A DNA stretch of 64,000 nt from Gammaproteobacteria bacterium (lineage in GTDB: Bacteria > Pseudomonadota > Gammaproteobacteria > JAGOUN01), in assembly GCA_021208965.1 (NCBI GenBank), contig JAJOJD010000051.1:1-64000 (forward strand). The letters run 5' to 3'. Positions 58,771 to 64,000 of this stretch are shown here, piece by piece; the stretch's first letter is position 1; each line of letters opens with the position of its first letter. A program made the translations under genes and the position numbers. The notes below the pieces were generated by a model. It made no database searches, had not been told where the DNA came from, and worked only from the letters and a program-made list of their open reading frames with translations.

Positions 58771-59163
58771 TTAATGTGCTTCATCAGCCACTTGTTTTTG
58801 ATATTCTTCAGCCGTCATTAAATCGTCCAGCTGCTCCGGTTTATCCATATGAAGTTTAAACAGCCAGCCATTTCCATACGGATCGTCATTCACCAAGTTT
58901 GGTTCATCTTCTAGGTCATCATTGATCTCTATGATTTCACCGGCGACCGGACAATAAACATCCGATGCGGCCTTGACTGATTCAACCACCGCACAATCTT
59001 CGTCTTGGTTAATAATATCGCCAACATCAGGAAGCTCAACATAAACTAATTCGCCTAACAACGTTTGAGCGTAGTCCGTTATGCCAACAACAATGATATC
59101 CTCTTCTACACGCACCCATTCGTGACTAGGGGTAAATCGCAAATCTTCAGGTAGTATGCTCAT
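58771..59163 (-). CDS. gcvH: Glycine cleavage system H protein
   Basis: This is the lipoyl carrier protein of glycine cleavage. The 130-residue product has RFTPSHEWVRVEEDIIVVGI and the lipoylation Lys in ESVKAASDVYCPVAGEIIEI. LVNDDPYGNGWLFKLHMDKP follows, then the C-terminal QLDDLMTAEEYQKQV. Lipoyl attachment depends on lipB (present here) and lipA (not in the window). It is between gcvT and gcvPA with 15-base gaps on both sides. Confidence 0.97.
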   Translation of the reverse strand: MSILPEDLRFTPSHEWVRVEEDIIVVGITDYAQTLLGELVYVELPDVGDIINQDEDCAVVESVKAASDVYCPVAGEIIEINDDLEDEPNLVNDDPYGNGWLFKLHMDKPEQLDDLMTAEEYQKQVADEAH

Positions 59164-59178
59164 AGTGAGTCCTCTCTT

Positions 59179-60261
59179 TTATAGTACTAATGGTTTATAA
59201 ACGGGTGTGCCGTGGCGAACAAAATTCGGTGTTACGATAGCGACCGATTTTAGAGATCCGCGAATGTCAACATGGGCTGTTGTCAATGGTAACGGTAAAC
59301 GTGCCAAAGCAATGCCTTTTTCTAACGTAGGAGAATAACCACCACTGGTAATCATCCCTTCTCGACCATCGGCGAGTACCACTTTTTGTCCAGTACGCAA
59401 CACTCCTTTATCGTTTAGAATAAGGCCAACGAGCTTGGCAGTGATGCCTTCTTTTTTTTCATTTGCTAAGAATTTTTTACCGATAAAGTCACGATCATCG
59501 CTAAACACCACCGTCCACGCTAAATTAGAGGTTAGGGGGGATGTCTTGTCATCCATGTCACTGCCATACAAATTCAAGCCTGCTTCTAAACGTAAGGTGT
59601 CGCGAGCACCTAAACCACAGGGTTGAACCCCTGCTCCCAGGAGTTTTCGCCATAAAACGATACTTTGCGCGGGTGAGGCGATAATCTCTACGCCCTTTTC
59701 GCCGGTGTATCCTGTTTGTGCGATAAAATAATCCTTAATTTGGATAAAGTGAAAAGGTTTTAGTTCAGAAATCTGCGTTCTTGCTTCGGAAAAAATGGAT
59801 TGAATGATGGCTAAAGCCTCCGGTCCTTGTACGGCGATGATACATTTATCCTGGGCTTCTTCCACCGACACCGAAAATTCAACCGCCCATTTTTTTAGCC
59901 AGTCCAAATCTTTTTCGCGCGTTGCAGAGTTGACGACTAAACGAAAATAATGATCATTGAATTGATAGACAATCAAATCATCGATAACACCGCCATGTTC
60001 ATTTAACATGCAGCTATACAGAGCTCGACGAGAAGTTAACGTTGAAATATCGTTAGATAAAATTTTTCGTAGGTAAGCGACAACCTTTTCGCCGTGGAGG
60101 TCGATGACTGTCATATGAGAAACATCAAACATCCCAACTTTTCTGCGAACAGCATGGTGCTCTTCAATTTGAGAGCCATAATTTAAGGGCAATGACCAGC
60201 CATGAAAATCAACGATTTTTCCCTTCAAGGCAAGGTGTTCATCATATAATCCAGTATGCAT
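59179..60261 (-). CDS. gcvT: Aminomethyltransferase (glycine cleavage T protein)
   Basis: It transfers the methylene group from H-protein to tetrahydrofolate. The about 360-residue product begins TGLYDEHLALKGKIVDFHGW and has SLPLNYGSQIEEHHAVRRKV, GMFDVSHMTVIDLHGEKV, IVYQFNDHYFRLVVNSATRE, AQTGYTGEKGVEIIASP and a C-terminal GYSPTLEKGIALARLPL. I start at ATG 60259-60261; a frame 9 codons longer is open but has no support. It is the first gene of gcvTHPA. The C1 product feeds the same folate pool as ygfA and fmt. Confidence 0.95.
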   Translation of the reverse strand: MHTGLYDEHLALKGKIVDFHGWSLPLNYGSQIEEHHAVRRKVGMFDVSHMTVIDLHGEKVVAYLRKILSNDISTLTSRRALYSCMLNEHGGVIDDLIVYQFNDHYFRLVVNSATREKDLDWLKKWAVEFSVSVEEAQDKCIIAVQGPEALAIIQSIFSEARTQISELKPFHFIQIKDYFIAQTGYTGEKGVEIIASPAQSIVLWRKLLGAGVQPCGLGARDTLRLEAGLNLYGSDMDDKTSPLTSNLAWTVVFSDDRDFIGKKFLANEKKEGITAKLVGLILNDKGVLRTGQKVVLADGREGMITSGGYSPTLEKGIALARLPLPLTTAHVDIRGSLKSVAIVTPNFVRHGTPVYKPLVL

Positions 60262-60316
60262 GGACGATCCTATGAAGACAAGAACCAAGAATTCTATACG
60301 ATTTTAGTAAAAATGC

Positions 60317-61117
60317 CTACACTGCCCTGAGATAAATCGTGCTAAAAGGTTCTGCCTGTACCATTTCAACGGCTGAATTTCTTAGCAGTTCCAGTAAAGC
60401 AAGAAAGCTAACGACCACGCCAGCACGACCTTCGGTCAGGGTGAACAGTTGCTGAAAAACGACTAGCTCACCATCATTCCCCAAGGTATTTAAAATAAGA
60501 CTCATCCGTTCGCGGACAGATAGCGGCTCCAAGCGGATAAGATGTGTTTTCATGAGCGATGCGCGATTCAATACTGCTTGAAAAGCCAAGAGTAATTCCT
60601 TTAACTCCACGTTTGGCCATTGACGCTGTTCTCCTAAATCTGGCAAATTAACGTAAGCTTTAACGGTGTCGCGCTCCATCCGAGGAAGTTGATCAATATG
60701 TTCAGCCGCTTTTTTGTAGCGTTCATATTCTTGCAAGCGGCGAACAAGCTCAGCACGCGGATCGGATTCTTCACCCTCGATTGAGGGTGGTTTCGGTAAT
60801 AGCATGCGTGATTTGATTTCGGCAAGGGTTGCGGCCATGACTAAATATTCTGCCGCCAATTCGAAACGTAGTCCTTCCATCAGTCGAATGTACTCAAGAT
60901 ACTGTTCGGTGATATTAGCAATCGGAATATCTAGAATATCTAAATTTTGTTTTTTGATGAGATACAACAGAAAATCCAAAGGTCCTTCAAATGCGTCAAG
61001 AAATATTTCTAACGCATCCGGTGGGATATATAAGTCATGCGGTAGTTCTAGGTATTCTTTTCCTAGTGCAGTAGCGAATGGTGGCGTATTGCTTGCGCGT
61101 TCGTCTTCTGGCACCAT
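60317..61117 (-). CDS. scpA: Segregation and condensation protein A
   Basis: This is a kleisin of the SMC-ScpAB condensin. The product is about 266 residues from ATG 61117 (a start at 61183 would add 22 residues and run into the sua5 gene). DAFEGPLDFLLYLIKKQNLD and DIPIANITEQYLEYIRLMEG are the N-terminal SMC-binding helices. AAEYLVMAATLAEIKSRMLL follows, and a C-terminal winged helix ends FLALLELLRNSAVEMVQAEP. scpB and smc are not in the window. It is divergent from sua5. Confidence 0.92.
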   Translation of the reverse strand: MVPEDERASNTPPFATALGKEYLELPHDLYIPPDALEIFLDAFEGPLDFLLYLIKKQNLDILDIPIANITEQYLEYIRLMEGLRFELAAEYLVMAATLAEIKSRMLLPKPPSIEGEESDPRAELVRRLQEYERYKKAAEHIDQLPRMERDTVKAYVNLPDLGEQRQWPNVELKELLLAFQAVLNRASLMKTHLIRLEPLSVRERMSLILNTLGNDGELVVFQQLFTLTEGRAGVVVSFLALLELLRNSAVEMVQAEPFSTIYLRAV

Positions 61118-61154
61118 ACTGTTTCTGCTATTAATCGATTTAACGTAGTTTACT

Positions 61155-62183
61155 ATGCGCCCTTGGATTCGCCAAGCACACATTGACGATGCTATTGCTT
61201 GCCTAAAAAGCGGTGGGGTTGTCGCTATTCCTACGGAAACCGTTTATGGTTTAGCGGCAGATGCATCAAATGAAACGGCAGTGAGTAAGATTTTTTCAAT
61301 TAAAGGGCGGCCTACCGATCATCCATTAATTGTCCATATCGCAAATTTGGGTGATTTGGATAAGTGGGCGCGCGACATTCCTGACTATGTTTTCGTGTTG
61401 GCAGAACATTTTTGGCCAGGTCCGATGACGTTAATTTTAAAAAAACACCCCAGTGTATTGGAATGCGTCACAGGTGGCCAAAATACTGTTGCTGTTCGCA
61501 TTCCGAATCATCCTATTGCACAACAAATACTTGACCGTTTTAATGGAGGGTTGGCTGCGCCTTCGGCTAATCGTTTTGGATACATCAGCCCGACGACTGC
61601 AGATCACGTTCGTGACGATTTAAACGATGCGGTTGATCTGATTCTTGATGGCGGCTCTTGTGCGATTGGTATTGAATCAACCATTATCGATTGTACGGGA
61701 GGGTCTCCTTGTATTTTGAGGCCTGGTATGATCAGCCAGTCTATGATAGATGACATTTTACTCGATGTTGTTGTCGGTAAATCATCAGAAAACAAGGAAG
61801 TCATTCGTGTCTCTGGCGGACTGCCATCACATTATGCCCCTAAAACGACGATGGAGTTACTCTCGGCGGCTGAAATAGATCAGCGAGCCACCGTTAAAAA
61901 TACGGTTATTTTAAGTCGACGAAAACCGCAACGACATCTTATCAAAATATATGATTCTCGAATCCCATATCCACATATTATGCCTAATCCTGACACCACC
62001 CATTGGATTGTGATGCCGCTAGAACCCTGCGCGTACGCTCATCGTTTATACGAACAGCTGCATGTGGCGGATAAGTTATGTTGCGACGAAATTTGGATTG
62101 AGCAAGTGCCGGCGCTGCCAGAATGGCAAGGGATTGCCGATAGAATCAGAAAAGCCAGCTGTCTAAAGTCTATCAAGGGGTAG
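61155..62183 (+). CDS. Threonylcarbamoyl-AMP synthase, Sua5 type
   Basis: It makes threonylcarbamoyl-AMP for the universal t6A37 tRNA modification. The 342-residue product has an N-terminal YrdC domain (IACLKSGGVVAIPTETVYGL, IFSIKGRPTDHPLIVHI, HFWPGPMTLILKK, APSANRFGYISPTTADHVRD, IGIESTIIDCTGGSPCILRP). The Sua5 C-terminal domain begins VSGGLPSHYAPKTTMELLSA and is linked by a Gly/Ser stretch. It is therefore the long Sua5 form, not the short TsaC found in E. coli. Confidence 0.94.
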   Translation: MRPWIRQAHIDDAIACLKSGGVVAIPTETVYGLAADASNETAVSKIFSIKGRPTDHPLIVHIANLGDLDKWARDIPDYVFVLAEHFWPGPMTLILKKHPSVLECVTGGQNTVAVRIPNHPIAQQILDRFNGGLAAPSANRFGYISPTTADHVRDDLNDAVDLILDGGSCAIGIESTIIDCTGGSPCILRPGMISQSMIDDILLDVVVGKSSENKEVIRVSGGLPSHYAPKTTMELLSAAEIDQRATVKNTVILSRRKPQRHLIKIYDSRIPYPHIMPNPDTTHWIVMPLEPCAYAHRLYEQLHVADKLCCDEIWIEQVPALPEWQGIADRIRKASCLKSIKG

Positions 62184-62236
62184 ATTAGTTGGCATAGAAT
62201 ATCATGACTCTTCATCTGTACTTATATCAATGTCCC

Positions 62237-62276
62237 CTATTCTTTTATTATGACCTCTATTCTTTTATTATGACCT
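62237..62276. repeat. Perfect 20-bp tandem duplication
   Basis: CTATTCTTTTATTATGACCT occurs twice without spacer at 62237-62256 and 62257-62276, 40 bases upstream of the secreted-protein gene. It may be a slippage duplication and could alter promoter spacing (each copy contains TATTAT). Confidence 0.8.
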
Positions 62277-62315
62277 ATGATAGATTCTCGGGGGTTATCA
62301 TTTTGGAGAAAATCT

Positions 62316-62765
62316 ATGAACAAGAGCGGCTTATTTGGACTGTTTATCATGATGTTATCGACTTCTGTTTTTTCAGCAGATTTTAGTGGGACCTATCATT
62401 GTCATTTAAATGATCATAGTGATGGCCCGTTTGATGCTACTTTGTCATTAAAATTAGTGAAACAAGCAAGTTTTCCTAACTTAGGTTACTCAAGTTACGA
62501 TATTCAATTTTCTGTTCAAGATATTCCTTATCCATATGTTGGTATGGCCGCTGCCCGTGGCAATGATTTGGCCCTTTATTTTGAAGCGACAGGGGAGAAA
62601 AAAGATCCTGATGATCGTGGAATTGGTATTGCTTCTGTTGTTGTCGATCAAGATGATCATGGCAAACAAATAATGAGTATCCACAAATTTTATTATGAGC
62701 AGTCTTACAAAGGAAAGGTTAATTATGGTTTTGAGCAGTGTATAACATCATCCAAGAGTGCCTGA
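62316..62765 (+). CDS. Small secreted protein of unknown function
   Basis: This protein of about 149 residues has a signal peptide (NKSGLFGLFIMMLSTSVFSA) ending near residue 20 and a mature part beginning ADFSGTYHCHLNDHSDGPFD. The mature part has beta-rich segments (YDIQFSVQDIPYPYVGMAAA), one early Cys and one late Cys (EQCITSS) that could form a disulfide. No family is recognised with confidence; the shape recalls small lipocalin/YdjY-like secreted domains. GGAGA precedes ATG 62316 by 7 bases. It precedes a DUF1543 gene by 28 bases and may share its transcript. Confidence 0.65.
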   Translation: MNKSGLFGLFIMMLSTSVFSADFSGTYHCHLNDHSDGPFDATLSLKLVKQASFPNLGYSSYDIQFSVQDIPYPYVGMAAARGNDLALYFEATGEKKDPDDRGIGIASVVVDQDDHGKQIMSIHKFYYEQSYKGKVNYGFEQCITSSKSA

Positions 62766-62793
62766 TACGCTCTTAACATTAATGATGTGAATA

Positions 62794-63324
62794 ATGAACA
62801 AAAAACTTTTTGTGATATACATTGGTGGTAAACATGAAAATTCATTGATTGAATGTCATGATATGCGTTTTCTTGTTGCCACCGATATTCAAGAGACGCA
62901 TGAGGCGTTGCGTCAACGTTGGTGGGGACTGCCAGAAAGTTTACACATTGATGCTTGGGGTGTTTTAGAATCGGTTGAAGACTTTGCTATTTCTATTGAA
63001 GAAAAACCTCCTGTCGCGCAAGAAAATCATCTCTATTTTGTAAATTTAGGGGGGTATGATAGTCAGCAATTTACTGAGTTGCATCAAAATGTTTTTGTGG
63101 TTGCGCAAGATGAGCAAGAAGCAAAGAGAAAAGCGGTCATCCAAATCAGTTCATGGGAGTCTCCACACCGAGATTATTTACAAGCCGTTGATTTATTAAC
63201 CGATGTTAGTCATTTGGTTCAGGGAAATTCTAGTGGGTATGTTCATCTTAAAAAATCTGACGTAATTCAGCCATTTGCATTTACTTGTCAGTACACGCCT
63301 ATTGGTCTTCATAGAGAACGGTAA
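62794..63324 (+). CDS. DUF1543-domain protein
   Basis: The product is 176 residues with two similar halves, each opening with a beta strand and a Gly-rich turn: LFVIYIGGKHENSLIECHDM RFLVA and, at about residue 78, LYFVNLGGYDSQQFTELHQN VFVVA. Both are followed by a helix with a charged D-x-Q-E-x-K/H pattern (ATDIQETHEALRQRWWGLPE; AQDEQEAKRKAVIQISSWES). This arrangement is that of DUF1543 proteins, whose function is unknown. No signal peptide is present. Confidence 0.75.
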   Translation: MNKKLFVIYIGGKHENSLIECHDMRFLVATDIQETHEALRQRWWGLPESLHIDAWGVLESVEDFAISIEEKPPVAQENHLYFVNLGGYDSQQFTELHQNVFVVAQDEQEAKRKAVIQISSWESPHRDYLQAVDLLTDVSHLVQGNSSGYVHLKKSDVIQPFAFTCQYTPIGLHRER

Positions 63325-63355
63325 TGACTCGAATGGCTATACTAAGACATCAAGG

Positions 63356-64000
63356 TTATTTTGAACCAACTACCGTGAAAAGACTATTACTTCCTCCGTG
63401 AGTGGGTGTGGTAAACAACATGCTTTGATTGAATAGATTATTGTTGCGGTAACTGGCATTTATAAGCTCGTTAGGACTCCAAAGATTCCCCGTATTTGTT
63501 TCGCTTGATAATGGAGCCTTGTCGCCAATATATTCGATAATTGTTGAGACCAAACACCGAATAAATTCGAGGCGGGTATGACTGTCTAAGGTATGGATAG
63601 TGTTCTGATATATCGAAATCAAGAGATCAGAAAGAGCACGGATGTTATTTTTCAGATCGTCTATATTGGCGGCGGTTACATATTTTTCAATGCAGTCGTA
63701 GCGTGCGATGAATTGTTTTCTATAGATCATACTCGATACGCTATAAAAAAGACCGATAGCCCCGAAGGTGACTGGAATAGAAATACCCATCGTCAAAGGA
63801 GCGACTAGAAAGCTCACGGCTTGAAGCACGCCGGCAATAGCCGCAAAAGAAGCAAATTGCATGCTTTTTTGCGTCGGTGTTTTTTCATAGTAGCCTTCAT
63901 CACGTGCGGTAGAAACTGTTTTAGAGACTTCGTGGAGAGTTTCCATAAAAATTTCTTCAAAGCCATCTTTAAACAAATTTTCTTGATTACTTTGTGCGGT
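63356..64000 (-). CDS. Membrane protein of unknown function, 5' end cut by the window edge
   Basis: The frame is open to the window edge (TAQSNQENLFKDGFEEIFME upstream of residue 1 of the longest called frame at 63976), so the TTG at 63976 is not necessarily the start. A two-helix hydrophobic segment (AGVLQAVSFLVAPLTMGISI, then FGAIGLFYSVSSMIY) is followed by a soluble helical region ending SMLFTTPTHGGSNSLFTVVG. The hydrophobic pair placed between polar helices recalls the 850-residue protein, but no sequence identity is claimed. It converges on the DUF1543 gene. Confidence 0.55.
   Translation of the reverse strand, partial: TAQSNQENLFKDGFEEIFMETLHEVSKTVSTARDEGYYEKTPTQKSMQFASFAAIAGVLQAVSFLVAPLTMGISIPVTFGAIGLFYSVSSMIYRKQFIARYDCIEKYVTAANIDDLKNNIRALSDLLISIYQNTIHTLDSHTRLEFIRCLVSTIIEYIGDKAPLSSETNTGNLWSPNELINASYRNNNLFNQSMLFTTPTHGGSNSLFTVVGSK

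Noticed and set aside
62237-62276. Possible CRISPR-like repeat
   Set aside because: Only two copies with no spacer between them, and no cas genes; it is a simple tandem duplication.

Overview
The window is an AT-rich stretch of a gammaproteobacterial chromosome. Several traits point to the Legionellales/Coxiellaceae, probably a host-associated member. It carries HMG-CoA reductase, HMG-CoA synthase, mevalonate kinase and diphosphomevalonate decarboxylase, i.e. a mevalonate pathway as in Coxiella and Legionella. The usual dxr and rseP genes are missing between cdsA and bamA. It also has an H1-like Lys/Ala-rich protein, a split gcvP and several large proteins that look like effectors. The affiliation is inferred from gene content only; no 16S rRNA is present.

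Layout. 1-2.8 kb: lptM, dapF, a 6S RNA locus, ygfA, ruvX, sodB. 2.8-11.8 kb: accessory island with an 850-residue membrane protein carrying two acidic-dileucine motifs, guaC, and two tandem paralogues of 834 and 773 residues with near-identical C-terminal blocks behind an operator-like palindrome. 11.8-24 kb (minus strand): nitroreductase, a YafQ-type toxin remnant colliding with fmt, a dicarboxylate symporter, then the envelope cluster lpxB-lpxA-fabZ-lpxD-skp-bamA-cdsA and priA. 24-31 kb: GNAT, truncated HemY-like gene, H1-like gene, mvaD-mvk, dnaE. 31-34 kb: a TPP riboswitch driving a SemiSWEET-type transporter and a thiamine pyrophosphokinase, plus an orphan membrane protein. 34-37 kb: gatCAB. 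37-42 kb: an unknown gene, HMGR-HMGS, typA. 42-46 kb: tandem-GNAT protein, Rpn-nuclease remnant, family 4 uracil-DNA glycosylase, YeiH. 46-53 kb: mnmG, OmpA-like lipoprotein, D-amino acid transaminase, ybeD, lipB, a DedA-PAP2-LssY-like fusion, murU-amgK. 53-64 kb: lptD-surA, glycine cleavage gcvT-gcvH-gcvPA without gcvPB, scpA, sua5, a secreted protein, a DUF1543 protein and a truncated membrane protein.

The genes combine into recognisable modules: outer-membrane biogenesis (lptD, lptM, surA, bamA, skp, lpxA/B/D), isoprenoid supply by mevalonate, peptidoglycan recycling (amgK/murU), tRNA-dependent amidation (gatCAB), tRNA modification (mnmG, sua5), and thiamine uptake and activation. The thiamine operon is the best candidate for an undescribed system: aptamer, a sugar-transporter-like half-transporter and a TPP-forming kinase lie together.

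A pervasive oddity is that about sixteen otherwise intact genes, several normally essential (dnaE, gatB, fabZ, cdsA, lptD, dapF), are interrupted by single-base indels, mostly in short homopolymers. I annotate them as full-span genes with frameshifts. Base-calling error is the leading explanation. Genuine poly(A/T) slippage of the kind known in insect endosymbionts is the interesting alternative.
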